From positions 53,942-117,941 of the forward strand of contig JBCBIY010000009.1 of the NCBI GenBank assembly GCA_038523925.1: a stretch of 64,000 bases of DNA, given 5' to 3'. A model generated the notes under the pieces. That model saw only the letters and a list, made by a program, of their open reading frames with translations, did no database searches and had not been told where the DNA came from. Source of the stretch: JBCBWG01 sp038523925. Lineage in GTDB: Bacteria; Pseudomonadota; Alphaproteobacteria; Rhizobiales; Hyphomicrobiaceae. A program made the translations under genes and the position numbers. Each line of letters opens with the position of its first letter. The first letter of the stretch is position 1. Positions 25,963 to 35,090 of the stretch are shown here, one piece after another.

Positions 25963-28900
25963 TCAGACGGTCGCGATTGCCGGTGTGCCGCGGCCGTAGC
26001 TCGCACCGACCTGATAGATCCTGCACGTGACAGCCTCCGGCATCGCGCCGAAGTCGGCTGCGGCATCAGCCGCCGCGTAAGTCGCGGCCGGTGCACCAGA
26101 CGTCAGCGTGCGTACGACGGTTTCGCCATTGAGAATGTCGACCTCGTAGAGTTCGCCATCTTCGGCGAGCGGGACTTCGCGCTGCTCCCAGCTATCGCCG
26201 CCCGCGCGGGTTCGCCGCGTCCATGAGAGAGCGAGGCCGGCGGGCGAGCGTGCGCCGCGGACGTGAACCGGCGCAAACGGCCGGGCGCCGACGCCGTCGA
26301 ACGCATGCGAGGCTCTGCGAAAGTCCGGCCCGCCAAAGTCGCGACCGGCCGGCCCATAGCGCCACGAGAATGCGCGCTTGATATCGGATGGGCTGAGGTC
26401 GAGACGCGCAACCCGCCCGTTTAGCAGAACGAAAGCGGCTCCGGCAGCGGTCTCACTCATGGCCGCGGTCTCCGTCCCGGACTGTCCCCGCAGGAACGTC
26501 GATAACCGGTAGGTGCGCGGCCCGATCAGCTCGGCGCTCGCAAACTGAATGACTTCCCACTGCCCATCGACGTGCTGGACCGCCGCGACGTTGCTACCGT
26601 TGATGACGTCGATCTGGGACCGACCCTCAAGCGCACCAGCCGTCAGCTTCACGTCCACTGAGGCGCCGTGGTTCCAGCGATGCCCGACACCCGTCGGCAT
26701 GACGCTCTGCAACCGGCCCATGACGGCCGGCGCGGCAATCGTCGTTGCAAGCTGATAGCCGCTTTCCGTTGCCGTCTTGTAGACGCTGATCGCGCCCGGC
26801 CATGGCGTCTGCGAAGCTGCGATGTAGGCGGCTTCCGGAGACTCAGTGCCGCTCAGCAGTGGCAGGTCGAGGAAGTGCAGGTCGACCTTGCCGCTGAGAG
26901 GCGCGGCCGGGACCGCCGTCTCGCGCGTGGCGCCCTGGACGCCTGAGTAGACGTCCCTGTCGACTGAGACCGCATCGATGGCACGGGGGCCATGATCTGC
27001 GATATCAGAGATGCGGACCGGGAGCTGCCGGTTGCCGACATCGAGTAAGATCTGGTCGCCCGGTTCGAGCGCCATCGCGCTTGGCGGCAAGGAGAGCGCG
27101 GCCCGCTCCCGCTGCGCCCAAGTCTCATAGAGCCACGTCGCCGCGATCGCGCCTGCGTCACGCTCATCGAGCATCAGCGCAAGTTCGGCCGTCGACTCGC
27201 GCGAGGAATAACGCGTCGTCCGCCGCGCTTCGGCGATCTCGGCGGCATAGTCGCCATCGCGCGCAACGTAAGAGAGTTTGATCGTCCGCGGCAGGTCGGT
27301 TTCCTGGCCACGCGTCACCGAGATGAGCGACGCTCCAGGCTCGGTCTCGACCGTATCGCCAGGCGCGATCGTCAGCGCGGGCACGCCATCGGCGCGATGC
27401 CGGATACGCAGCTTGCCGCCGCTCTCGTGGATGTCGAGGAAGTAGGCGAGCTCGAGCGTTTGCAGCGCATTGCGCAGCGCCATCGGCCGATCGACGACGA
27501 ATCCAGGGACCAGCCCTTTCAGCGCCTCCGCCTCGACTTCGGCGAACCCAAAGTCGGCAAAGAGCTGACGGAGGACATCGGCCAGATCGTTCGCGCTTGC
27601 GCGACCGTTGAGCCAGTGCCCGGTCTGCCACTTTGGCCCATCGGCCCAGGTCTCGGTATCGTAGGGGAATGCCGGAAACGGCCGCGCGTCCCAGGCGTAG
27701 ATGTGCGTCCGCGTCGTATCGAGCATGCGCCCGCCGTAGACGCTTGAGACCGGGTTGAGCCCTGCAACGTAACCCGCGTGGTCAGCATCGAAGGCCTCGA
27801 CGAAGGCTTGAATGTAGCGGCGCTGGATGAGTTCGTCGGCAGCCCCCGTCGAGAAATAGGGCTGAGCCGATTCCGAACTCTTCGGGTCGTAGAAAACGTT
27901 TGGCTGGTTCGCGCCCTTATCAATCGCAGGGCAGCCGAGTTCCATAAGCCAGATCGGCTTCGACTGCGGCACCCACGCGGTCGGCTGCGCGGCTTCGATG
28001 CCGGCAGGCCGGTCGAAGTGTGGATTGGACCACCACGAGCCGATGTCCTTGAAGCGGTAGATCCACGGCTTTCCGCTGCCATCCGTGATGGGCGTGCGGA
28101 CCTGCGCTGCGCGATCGGCAGTCGAGGCGTAGTACCAGTCATGGCCCTCGCCGCCGGTAAGGTTCGCTTTCAGGTAGCCAAGGTCAGTCGGCGCCGACGT
28201 GATTGTGCGGTCGGCATGGTCCGGCCCGTCGCGCCAGTCACTCAGGGGCCAATAGCAGTCAATGCCAATTGCATCGATGTCGGGCGAGGCCCAAAGCGGA
28301 TCGAGATGGAAGTGAACATCGCCACTGCCGTCGCCCGGCTGGTGGCCAAAGTACTCCGACCAATCTGCAGCGTAGGTCACCTTCGTCGCCGGGCCGAGGA
28401 TGGCTTTGACGTCAGCGGCGAGGGCCACAAGCGCTGCGACAAACGGATAGCTCGAAGCGCCATCGCGCACTGACGTCAGGCCGCGCAACTCGCTGCCGAT
28501 CAGAAACGCGTCGACGCCGCCAGCCGCTTTCGCAAGGTACGCGTAGTGCAGGATCATCCGTCGATACGACCACTCCGCCGGCCCTGCGTAGGTCACGCTA
28601 TCGCCTGAGAGGCCGAACTCGGTTGTGGCGGCGGACCCGACGAACGCGCTGACAGACGTTGCAGCGGCTGCTGATTTGTCAGGCGAGCCTGCAACGCCCG
28701 GTGCTGGGTCAATCGTAATCCGCCCGCGCCACGGGAATGCCGGCTGCACGCTTCCCGGATCGTACGGGTTCGGCAGCGTCGTCTCGGGCGGCACATCCAT
28801 CAGGATGAACGGATTGAGCGTCACGCCAATGCCGCGCGCCTTGATTTCACGGATGGCCTCGATCACGGATTGATCGTCCGGCGTACCGCCGTAGTTCGGC

Positions 28901-29907
28901 CGGCCATCGCTGGACGAGATAAGGTACGCGCTCGCCCGGTTCTGGCCTGCGACCCGCCAGTCGAGCGGATCGGTTGGCTTGTCGCGCCGGTCAACACCCG
29001 GCCGCAACTGGCATGCGCCGGCACGCAAGTCATCGCCAAACCAACTCGTGACAAGTGAGATCGAACTGACGTTCGGCAGCGTCGCCTGCAATTGATCGAG
29101 CGAGGCTTCGATGTCGGACTTAGCAGCCTTTGAGTGCACGTTGTCAGAGACTTGCGCGCCATCAGGTCCAACGCGCGACACCGGCGTTGTCGCGTAGACG
29201 AACTCGCCGGACCCCGGGATCATCACGACGCCACGCACTTGCGACGAGAAGTCGTCCGTCGCGCGGAAGACTTCAAATGAGAGTTGCGGCAGGCGGTTCC
29301 CGTAAGCGCCAAGCGGCAAGCGCTCGAAGACGATGTAGGCGAGGCCTCGGAACGCCGGCGTTGCATCGGGCCCATGGTGGGCTGCGATGAGGCTGTCGGG
29401 CGCTTGATCCTCACTGCCGGTGTAGACGCGGTAGGTGACTTGGCTGAGGTCGAGATCCTCGTTGTCGGCCCACACGCGGCCGAGCCCCGAGATCTCGCCT
29501 TCGGCAATCGCGACGGCGAAGCTCGCAAAGTAGCTGTAGGTGGTGCTGGTCGCGCCGCCGCCACCGCCGAGGCTGCTGCCCTTGCCGCCGCCGACCTCTT
29601 CGTCGCTCACGACTTCTTCGAAATCGTCAGTCCAGATCACTTGGCCGCCGAGGCGGGCGGCGCCATAGACCTTCGGGATCGGCGCACCTTCCGTCGACGT
29701 CGTCACGCGCAGCTCGTCGAGGCGCGGGCCTTCGTGCGACTGCTGGCCCGGACCGAACAGCGCCTGGTCGATGACGGAGCCGGCAAGCGCGCCAACCTGC
29801 GTCCCGATTGCCGCGCCGGTCAGTGTCGCGCCAAACACGCTGATGCCGGCTGGCAGGACGGCTGAGCCGACCGCCGCGCCGGCTGCTGCCAATGCAAGCG
29901 TTGCCAT
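25963..29907 (-). CDS. GTA tail-tip megatron protein (gp15, TIM-barrel-like domain)
   Basis: 1314 residues from ATG 29907, whose A overlaps the stop of the peptidase gene (TAATG). The N-terminus is glycine/alanine-rich and hydrophobic (ALAAAGAAVGSAVLPAGISVFG), then the GTA TIM-barrel-like domain (about 330-720; e.g. DAIGIDCYWPLSDWRDG, LMELGCPAIDKGANQPN) and the phage-tail-3 domain (about 780-950) follow. In RcGTA this is the largest tail-tip protein, contacting the recipient envelope and delivering DNA. The length matches the roughly 1300-residue RcGTA homologue. Confidence 0.95.
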   Translation of the reverse strand: MATLALAAAGAAVGSAVLPAGISVFGATLTGAAIGTQVGALAGSVIDQALFGPGQQSHEGPRLDELRVTTSTEGAPIPKVYGAARLGGQVIWTDDFEEVVSDEEVGGGKGSSLGGGGGATSTTYSYFASFAVAIAEGEISGLGRVWADNEDLDLSQVTYRVYTGSEDQAPDSLIAAHHGPDATPAFRGLAYIVFERLPLGAYGNRLPQLSFEVFRATDDFSSQVRGVVMIPGSGEFVYATTPVSRVGPDGAQVSDNVHSKAAKSDIEASLDQLQATLPNVSSISLVTSWFGDDLRAGACQLRPGVDRRDKPTDPLDWRVAGQNRASAYLISSSDGRPNYGGTPDDQSVIEAIREIKARGIGVTLNPFILMDVPPETTLPNPYDPGSVQPAFPWRGRITIDPAPGVAGSPDKSAAAATSVSAFVGSAATTEFGLSGDSVTYAGPAEWSYRRMILHYAYLAKAAGGVDAFLIGSELRGLTSVRDGASSYPFVAALVALAADVKAILGPATKVTYAADWSEYFGHQPGDGSGDVHFHLDPLWASPDIDAIGIDCYWPLSDWRDGPDHADRTITSAPTDLGYLKANLTGGEGHDWYYASTADRAAQVRTPITDGSGKPWIYRFKDIGSWWSNPHFDRPAGIEAAQPTAWVPQSKPIWLMELGCPAIDKGANQPNVFYDPKSSESAQPYFSTGAADELIQRRYIQAFVEAFDADHAGYVAGLNPVSSVYGGRMLDTTRTHIYAWDARPFPAFPYDTETWADGPKWQTGHWLNGRASANDLADVLRQLFADFGFAEVEAEALKGLVPGFVVDRPMALRNALQTLELAYFLDIHESGGKLRIRHRADGVPALTIAPGDTVETEPGASLISVTRGQETDLPRTIKLSYVARDGDYAAEIAEARRTTRYSSRESTAELALMLDERDAGAIAATWLYETWAQRERAALSLPPSAMALEPGDQILLDVGNRQLPVRISDIADHGPRAIDAVSVDRDVYSGVQGATRETAVPAAPLSGKVDLHFLDLPLLSGTESPEAAYIAASQTPWPGAISVYKTATESGYQLATTIAAPAVMGRLQSVMPTGVGHRWNHGASVDVKLTAGALEGRSQIDVINGSNVAAVQHVDGQWEVIQFASAELIGPRTYRLSTFLRGQSGTETAAMSETAAGAAFVLLNGRVARLDLSPSDIKRAFSWRYGPAGRDFGGPDFRRASHAFDGVGARPFAPVHVRGARSPAGLALSWTRRTRAGGDSWEQREVPLAEDGELYEVDILNGETVVRTLTSGAPAATYAAADAAADFGAMPEAVTCRIYQVGASYGRGTPAIATV

Positions 29908-30371
29908 TAGTCCACCACGCCAGGAAATGAGAAAACGCCTGCGACACGCCGGCGCCACCATGGGCCAAGCGCAACTTCCGCAACCGGCACCCGCTCCATC
30001 GCATGCACGAAGCGGTTCTCGCCCGTGAGTATGCCGACGTGCTTGGCCACCAGACCGGGGCGGTAGCGAAAGACGATAAGGTCACCGGGGCGCATCGCAG
30101 AGCGTGCCACCGGCTCCATGTTGCGCCCGGCTGCTGCGAGCAGCGTTTCCTCGCCGTGCGCTTCCGCCCAATCGCGCGAATAAGCCGGCGGCGCTTCGGC
30201 ATCGGCACCGTAGACGTCACGCCAAACGCCTCGCACCAGCCCGAGGCAATCAGCACCAATGCCAACCCGGCTCGCTTGATGATGATAAGGCGTGCCGATC
30301 CACGCCCGCGTTGCGGCAACGATCTCCGAGCGCGCAACGCGCGGTGGTTGTCCTGCTGTCATTGCGGTCAT
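29907..30371 (-). CDS. GTA NlpC/P60 cell-wall peptidase (gp14)
   Basis: 154 residues from ATG 30371 (a second ATG is three codons in). NlpC/P60 fold with catalytic Cys42 in GADCLGLVRGVW, His111 in KHVGIL, and His123 as likely third residue. In RcGTA this tail-tip peptidase opens the recipient peptidoglycan. Overlaps the DUF2163 gene by 4 nt (ATGA). Confidence 0.94.
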   Translation of the reverse strand: MTAMTAGQPPRVARSEIVAATRAWIGTPYHHQASRVGIGADCLGLVRGVWRDVYGADAEAPPAYSRDWAEAHGEETLLAAAGRNMEPVARSAMRPGDLIVFRYRPGLVAKHVGILTGENRFVHAMERVPVAEVALGPWWRRRVAGVFSFPGVVD

Positions 30372-31234
30372 CCGCGCCGGCTCGCGATCCGCGCGATCGC
30401 GTCGTTGCCGGGCATAAAGGGGAAGCCGCGATAGTTGGCAGCATTGGCGAACTTCGCGCGGCATGTGGGAAAGTGCTTGTCGCAGCCTGCAGTGAGTTTC
30501 AGTCGCGCGCCTTGCGCCACGTCGCGCACGGGGTCGGTCCAAAGTTCGACGACGGCCGCGCCGTCGGCATCGAATTCGTGGCTCTTGATCTCGATCGCGG
30601 TGCCGGCGTTGGCGCCGTCCATGAATTGCGCGGTCCCGCCCGTGAACCAGCCGGCCGCGAACGCAGACAAGTCAGCCATCGCGTAGCGTCGTCGTGAGAT
30701 GACGCATGCGACGAGATCTTCACCGCAGAACGCAGCGCTTGAAAGATCGACGCCGCAGCGCGTGTCGCCAAGGTCCGCATCGCAGGCAAACTGGAAAATC
30801 CGGCCCTGCGGCTGCTGCAGGTAATGCGCGAGCCCGCGGACTTCTGCCGTGAACGCATGGCCCGACTGTTTGACCTCGCCAATACTGCCGACGCGCATGA
30901 GCGCGCGCTGGTCTGGCGCCTGCCAGTTCACGCGATAGATCTCGATCTTCGCATCATCATAGAGGCCGGCTGCGAGATCATCGCCGTCGAGCGCATCGGA
31001 TGAAACAGCGCCTTCAATATCGAGATTATCAACGCTGAGCCCGAGGCTCTCGGTGATCTCCGTCGCCGTGAATCCGCTCGCGGCTTCGAACGTCGTGCCG
31101 TCGAACGCGAGATCGCGATCGTGATCGGTAAAGCCCGTCCGCGTGCCATCGCGGCGAATGATGCGCCAGCACCAGCAAAGCGTCGTCGCGCCGCCGTCGA
31201 GGTGGGCTTGCAGCGCGGCTGGGATGGCCTTCAT
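30368..31234 (-). CDS. GTA tail hub protein, DUF2163 (gp13)
   Basis: 288 residues. Matches the DUF2163/phage_BR0599 hub family: FTDHDRDLAFDGTTFEAASGFTATEI near the N-terminus, then cysteines at 151, 160, 251 and 258 (FACDADLGDTRCGVD; AGCDKHFPTCRAKF), the pattern that in GTA/phage hubs can hold an iron-sulfur cluster. It joins the distal tail protein to the megatron. ATGA overlap with the gene before it. Confidence 0.93.
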   Translation of the reverse strand: MKAIPAALQAHLDGGATTLCWCWRIIRRDGTRTGFTDHDRDLAFDGTTFEAASGFTATEITESLGLSVDNLDIEGAVSSDALDGDDLAAGLYDDAKIEIYRVNWQAPDQRALMRVGSIGEVKQSGHAFTAEVRGLAHYLQQPQGRIFQFACDADLGDTRCGVDLSSAAFCGEDLVACVISRRRYAMADLSAFAAGWFTGGTAQFMDGANAGTAIEIKSHEFDADGAAVVELWTDPVRDVAQGARLKLTAGCDKHFPTCRAKFANAANYRGFPFMPGNDAIARIASRRG

Positions 31235-31869
31235 GCGCGCACCTCCACCAGCGGAATGGAGGGTATCGAACCGGAGCGGAAACCACTGAGATTGATCTCA
31301 AGAGCATCGGTATCGAACCGGACCGGCACGTCGAAGAGAAAGCCCGCGGTGACGATCGCACCAATGGCCGGCACCGCGTGGCTCGCAAACGTGACAAGCC
31401 CTGTCGTGTGATCGACGTCGAAGTCTGCGGGCGCGATGAGCTCGCCGCCGTCGACCGCGATCCGCACGGACCCCGCGACCGGCTTTGTGATCGTGCGCGG
31501 CCAGGCCCCCGCCGTGTCGCGATAGGGTTTGATCAATTGAAACGTGTCGGTTGCTGCATCGCCAATGCCGATCTCGCAATCGGTCGGCGCGGGCACCGCC
31601 TCAGGCGCGCACGACTTCCAATCCGCCGGATCCCTCCAACGAAATCCGCTGAGGCGGCCGAACCGGGCTTCAAAGAACGCAATCACCGCGTGCAGATCAT
31701 CGAGCGACTTCACGCCATAGCCGGCATTGTACCGGCGGCGGGAATCGGCCCAGCGCGCGTTGCGTTCTTCGCGGCCCGAGCCAAGCACGACGATTTCCGT
31801 GCGGCGCTCCGGTCCTCCCTCCGACCCAAGCGAAATCGCCGTCGGAAACCGCACGTCGTGAAAACTCAT
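31231..31869 (-). CDS. GTA distal tail protein, DUF2460 (gp12)
   Basis: 212 residues. Opens FHDVRFPTAISLGSEGGPERRTEIV and ends with FNVPVRFDTD-like (here FDVPVRFDTDALEINL), the DUF2460 signature. Forms the ring between tail tube and hub. A strong ribosome site (GGGAGGAG) lies about 10 nt before the ATG, stronger than most in the cluster. Confidence 0.93.
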   Translation of the reverse strand: MSFHDVRFPTAISLGSEGGPERRTEIVVLGSGREERNARWADSRRRYNAGYGVKSLDDLHAVIAFFEARFGRLSGFRWRDPADWKSCAPEAVPAPTDCEIGIGDAATDTFQLIKPYRDTAGAWPRTITKPVAGSVRIAVDGGELIAPADFDVDHTTGLVTFASHAVPAIGAIVTAGFLFDVPVRFDTDALEINLSGFRSGSIPSIPLVEVRA

Positions 31870-31897
31870 GGGGTGGTCTCCTCCCGCAGGCGCCGCA

Positions 31898-32485
31898 TTA
31901 CAGGTTCCGCTGCCCGCGGCCGACCGCGCGCGTCAGCATGGCGGCGATCTGCGTCTCTGAGCGCTTGAAGCTCTCCGCATCCGGCGTCGTGATGTTGAAC
32001 GTGATTGCGACGCCGCTTGCCCCGCCGCCGTTGGCGCGAACGCCAAGCCGTCCATCAGGGCCGCGCGCAAGCGGCATGATTGCCTCTGCGCCCGCCTCGC
32101 CCATGAGGCCCGTACGCCCGCCGGCCATCGGAAACAGCGTTGGCGACGAGACGATGCCACCGGTCGCAAACGGCAACGGCATGCTGTTCTGGATCACGCC
32201 GCCGTTGGCGAATGCGAAGCCGCCGCCGAGCAGGCCTGAAAAGACGCCATTGAGCGCGCCCTCAAGCGGCTTGAACGCAGCCTTCAGCGCAAGCTCTGAC
32301 AAGCGGAGCCCGAGTGACTTGAGCGTGTCGCCGACGTCAGCCCCCTTGATTGCGATGTTGGCAAACGCGCGCGTCAAGCTGCGGCCGAAGCTGTCACCCA
32401 GGCGCGAGACCTGGCCGAGTTCCCGCTTGAACGCATCGGTATTGGCGAGCACTTCGATTTCATAGATTTCGTCAGGACCGGTCAT
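31898..32485 (-). CDS. GTA tape-measure/tail-length protein (gp11)
   Basis: 195 residues, very short for a tape measure but normal for GTAs (about 219 residues in RcGTA). N-terminal helical part, then hydrophobic AFANGGVIQNSMPLPFATGG and LMGEAGAEAIMPLARGPDGRLGV, the conserved C-terminal motif of small lambda-type tape measures, and a predicted-helical end. Overlaps the small chaperone gene by 14 nt. Its length suggests a tail slightly shorter than RcGTA's. Confidence 0.9.
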   Translation of the reverse strand: MTGPDEIYEIEVLANTDAFKRELGQVSRLGDSFGRSLTRAFANIAIKGADVGDTLKSLGLRLSELALKAAFKPLEGALNGVFSGLLGGGFAFANGGVIQNSMPLPFATGGIVSSPTLFPMAGGRTGLMGEAGAEAIMPLARGPDGRLGVRANGGGASGVAITFNITTPDAESFKRSETQIAAMLTRAVGRGQRNL

Positions 32486-32663
32486 GGCCGTTCTCTTTCT
32501 GGGTGTCGGGGTAGCGGGTCATGAGGGCCCGAAGCGCGATGCGGTCCGGCGCCTGCGATGGGTGGGTCCCGCTGAGGCCGGCTGCAGCCTTCAGTTCCGG
32601 CAACGTCATTCGCCAGAACGCATCCGGCGAGAGCCGCAGCACGCCGAGGCCAAACGCCATCAC
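32472..32663 (-). CDS. GTA phage tail assembly chaperone-like protein (gp10.1, rcc01693 family)
   Basis: 63 residues starting at GTG 32663, which overlaps the preceding stop as GTGA. It carries LRLSPDAFWRMTLPELKAAAGL, the rcc01693-type tail assembly chaperone signature found between gp10 and the tape measure in GTA clusters. Likely works with gp10 on the tape measure during tail assembly. Confidence 0.9.
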   Translation of the reverse strand: MMAFGLGVLRLSPDAFWRMTLPELKAAAGLSGTHPSQAPDRIALRALMTRYPDTQKENGHDRS

Positions 32664-33064
32664 GTCTGACCAGGGAAAGGGACGTCTGCTTTTGCCCCCA
32701 TAAACGCGGCAGATGGCTCGTCGCTCGGCATTGCAGGCGCGCTCTCATCCTGAGCGTCGGCCCCAAACGTTGCGTTGAGGAGATCAGCGACGAGCGTCAC
32801 GAACCCGGACGCACCGCCTGAAACCCGCATCCGCGCGACCTGCTCATCGGAAAGGTCATGCCCCCCGCCGCGCAGCCCGGCGCCCAGCACGCGGATCGCA
32901 TCGCGGGCCTTCAACCGGCCCCGCGCAAACCGTTCGGCCAGCGCAAGCATGTCTTCATCGCCAAACGCGCTCTCAAGCTCTGCCAGCGCGCCAAGCGTGA
33001 GACACAGCCGGTAGCTCTGCCCATCGAGGACGGCATCGATTTCGCCGCGGTGCGGATTTGCCAT
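32660..33064 (-). CDS. GTA tail assembly chaperone (gp10)
   Basis: 134 residues. Begins ANPHRGEIDAVLDGQSYRLCLTLGALAELESAFG, the GTA_gp10/phage TAC family motif, with a variable acidic/alanine C-terminus. Position between tail tube and small chaperone is as in RcGTA. GTGA overlap with the next gene suggests coupled translation. Confidence 0.92.
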   Translation of the reverse strand: MANPHRGEIDAVLDGQSYRLCLTLGALAELESAFGDEDMLALAERFARGRLKARDAIRVLGAGLRGGGHDLSDEQVARMRVSGGASGFVTLVADLLNATFGADAQDESAPAMPSDEPSAAFMGAKADVPFPGQT

Positions 33065-33078
33065 TGCGTGCCGCCTCC

Positions 33079-33495
33079 TCAGCTTGCGGCCGTAAACGAC
33101 AGCGCACCGGCGGACTCAAGGCTGACCTCGAATGTCATCTCGTTATCGTGACGGCCGGTCCACTCGAGGCTTGTGATCTGGAACGGACCTGCAAGCGCGC
33201 CGAAATCAGGTACGACGATCTCGGAGGCGATGAGATCGCCGGTGAAGAACGCCTGTCGCATCACCTGGTCGCTTGCCGCGTCCTTGAAGATGCCGCTTGC
33301 CGATAGCCGCGCTGAGCGCACGCCACCGCCGGCGAGCAGCTCGCGCCACTGACCGGATGAATCCTGATGCGTGATTTCGACGGTCTCGGTGCCGAACGCG
33401 ATCGAGCGCGAGCGCAGCCCCGCGATCGTCTCGTAGGTGCCGTTGCCGTCAATATCGATCTTCAAGAGCAGGTCCTTGCCCTTCTGTGCTGACAT
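33079..33495 (-). CDS. GTA major tail protein (gp9, TP901-1 family)
   Basis: 138 residues: SAQKGKDLLLKIDIDGNGTYETIAGLRSRSIAFG is the N-terminal signature of TP901-1-type major tail proteins in GTAs. It polymerises into the tail tube. Start ATG 33495, 35 nt after the tail-terminator gene, a gap holding its ribosome site. Confidence 0.94.
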   Translation of the reverse strand: MSAQKGKDLLLKIDIDGNGTYETIAGLRSRSIAFGTETVEITHQDSSGQWRELLAGGGVRSARLSASGIFKDAASDQVMRQAFFTGDLIASEIVVPDFGALAGPFQITSLEWTGRHDNEMTFEVSLESAGALSFTAAS

Positions 33496-33530
33496 CTTCA
33501 GCTCCTCAGGTTGGGTGTTTCAGGGCCGCG

Positions 33531-33941
33531 TCAGGCGGCGGGTTCGGTGACGGCGCGGAAGCGGACGAGGCCTCGCAAGGTCTCGCCGTCGCCACTGCGG
33601 CGGACCTCGGTAAAATCGTGGCGCAGATTGATGAGCCGGTGGCCGGTGAGCGTCAGCGGCTGGTCGTGCAGGAGTGTGCGCACGCGGGCGACCACGGCTT
33701 GGATTTCCTTGCGGCCCCGGCCGTCTGACCAGACCCGCAGCGTCAGGATGTGCTCGTGGCCTTCATCGCCGCCGGTCGACCAGTCGCGCTCAGTTGATTG
33801 TCCGAACGTGATGTAGGGCGGGTCCACATGGCGGGGTACGTGGTCGTAGACCCGGCCATCACCGAGCAGTTGCGTGAGTGCGGCATCGCCCGTCAGAGCC
33901 GTGTGGATTGCGCGTTGCAGCGCCCAGGATGCAGTGGTCAT
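33531..33941 (-). CDS. GTA tail terminator, DUF3168 (gp8)
   Basis: 136 residues. Motifs WALQRAIHTALTGDAALTQLLGDGRVYDHVP and PYITFGQ are typical of DUF3168 tail terminators that cap the tail tube and join it to the head. The ATG shares its A with the stop of a small upstream ORF (TGATG). Confidence 0.92.
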   Translation of the reverse strand: MTTASWALQRAIHTALTGDAALTQLLGDGRVYDHVPRHVDPPYITFGQSTERDWSTGGDEGHEHILTLRVWSDGRGRKEIQAVVARVRTLLHDQPLTLTGHRLINLRHDFTEVRRSGDGETLRGLVRFRAVTEPAA

Positions 33942-34111
33942 CAGCGCTCTCCATCGCGGCGCGGCGCCGCGCTATCGGCTCGCACGCGCTTGCGATGACG
34001 GCGGTCGCGATGCCGGTCGGCCGCGCGGGCAAGCGCGGAAGCAACCAGCCGCTCGAGAAACGCGCTGCCCGTCCGTCGCGGCCGCCTCCGGAATGAGATC
34101 GTTGGTTTCAT
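33941..34111 (-). CDS. Small Arg-rich ORF between gp7 and gp8, translationally coupled on both sides
   Basis: 56 codons from ATG 34111, below usual ORF-length cut-offs. The protein starts MKPTISFRRRPRRTG and contains a short amphipathic-looking helix (SAFLERLVASALARAADRH) between very basic flanks; about 18 arginines. Its ATG overlaps the gp7 stop (ATGA) and its TGA overlaps the gp8 ATG (TGATG), leaving no gap, which argues that it is translated. Not recognised as any RcGTA gene. It could be a non-functional coupling peptide or a remnant of a larger head-tail gene (HK97 gp10-like position). Confidence 0.55.
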   Translation of the reverse strand: MKPTISFRRRPRRTGSAFLERLVASALARAADRHRDRRHRKRVRADSAAPRRDGER

Positions 34112-34437
34112 GCCCGCCGCTCCTCGCAGTGAAGGCGCAGCCAGCGGCGGCGTTCGCCCTCGTCGATGACCGCGCGGATGTCGAACAGCCGGCCGCCGAA
34201 GTTGACCCGCATCGCCGCCGTGACACCTGCGCGATAGCGGCAGCGGATGACGTGGCTGACGTCGGCGTCGATGCCATCGCCGACCACGCGCTCGCGGCCG
34301 GCAGCAGGCGTCAGGCTTGCGAAAACCGTTGCGAACTGAGACCAGCTCTCGACAGCCGCGCCGCCTTCTGTCGCGGTCCGCACCGGCGCTTCGATCGTGA
34401 CGCGATGGCGAAGCGCGCCAATGCCGGGCAACGTCAA
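34108..34437 (-). CDS. GTA head closure/head-tail adaptor (gp7)
   Basis: 109 residues beginning with TTG 34437, which overlaps the gp6 stop as TTGA. Contains GALRHRVTIEAP and VIRCRYRAGVTAAMRVNFGGRLFDIRAVID, the phage head-tail joining (SPP1 gp16-like/HK97 connector) signature. It closes the portal after DNA filling. Confidence 0.9.
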   Translation of the reverse strand: MTLPGIGALRHRVTIEAPVRTATEGGAAVESWSQFATVFASLTPAAGRERVVGDGIDADVSHVIRCRYRAGVTAAMRVNFGGRLFDIRAVIDEGERRRWLRLHCEERRA

Positions 34438-34985
34438 AGCCGTGCCCCGCGGTAAGGCGCGAGCAGCGCCGAGACCGTCATCGGGATCCGCGTTGCATCT
34501 GACCCGATCACGACGGGCTCCCGGTTTTCAAACCAGTGCGCGACGAGCAGCAGCAGCGCTTGCCGGATGGGCTCAGGTACGTCGGCAGGGTCGGCGCCGA
34601 AGCCAGCTTCGAAGTCGATCGCGACCCGCTTGCCGAACTCTGCGGTGACGCAGACCGTCGCTGGGCGCTCATCGAGATTGACGTCGACCTGATCGAGCGG
34701 GATCGCAGTTGAGGCACCGCCCGCGTCGATAGCAGATGCGCCGACAACCTCGCGGACAGGATGCAAGGGCACCGGGACTGGCTGCAGGCTCGCAACTCGG
34801 GACGTCAGCCGCCACCGCTGCGTGATCAGCGCCAGGTCAAGTGCGGCCTCGATATGCAGCCGCGACGTTTTGATGAGGCTCGATACGAACGCATCTTCCG
34901 TCTCGGTATCGAGCCGCAGAAACGCCTTCGCCTCGGCAAGCGATATCGGCTCGGCGGCAGGGGCCACCAATTGCTTGAGCGCCAT
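34434..34985 (-). CDS. GTA head-tail connector (gp6)
   Basis: 183 residues from ATG 34985 (the open frame runs to 35051). ISLAEAKAFLRLDTETEDAFVSSLIKTSRLHIEAAL is the typical N-terminal helix pair of gp6-like connectors, and AIDFEAGFG / ALLLLVAHWFENREP the C-terminal part. Adaptor ring below the portal. The preceding 105 bp contain a terminator-like hairpin after the capsid gene. Confidence 0.92.
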   Translation of the reverse strand: MALKQLVAPAAEPISLAEAKAFLRLDTETEDAFVSSLIKTSRLHIEAALDLALITQRWRLTSRVASLQPVPVPLHPVREVVGASAIDAGGASTAIPLDQVDVNLDERPATVCVTAEFGKRVAIDFEAGFGADPADVPEPIRQALLLLVAHWFENREPVVIGSDATRIPMTVSALLAPYRGARL

Positions 34986-35028
34986 TGCTGTCTTCTCAGG
35001 TTGATGCGCTGTTGCGCTCGGAAACGAA

Positions 35029-35061
35029 GAAGGGCCGGCTGCACGCGGCAACCAGCCCTTC
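35029..35061 (-). terminator. Attenuator-like hairpin after the GTA major capsid gene
   Basis: Stem GAAGGGC (35029-35035) with GCCCTTC (35055-35061), extended by a G-U and two G-C pairs to about 10 bp; on the minus strand it is followed directly by TTCGTTTC. It begins 29 nt downstream of the capsid stop inside the otherwise gapless GTA operon. Confidence 0.6.
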
Positions 35062-35090
35062 CCAAAGGTGCACGTCGAACGCCGCGCCGC

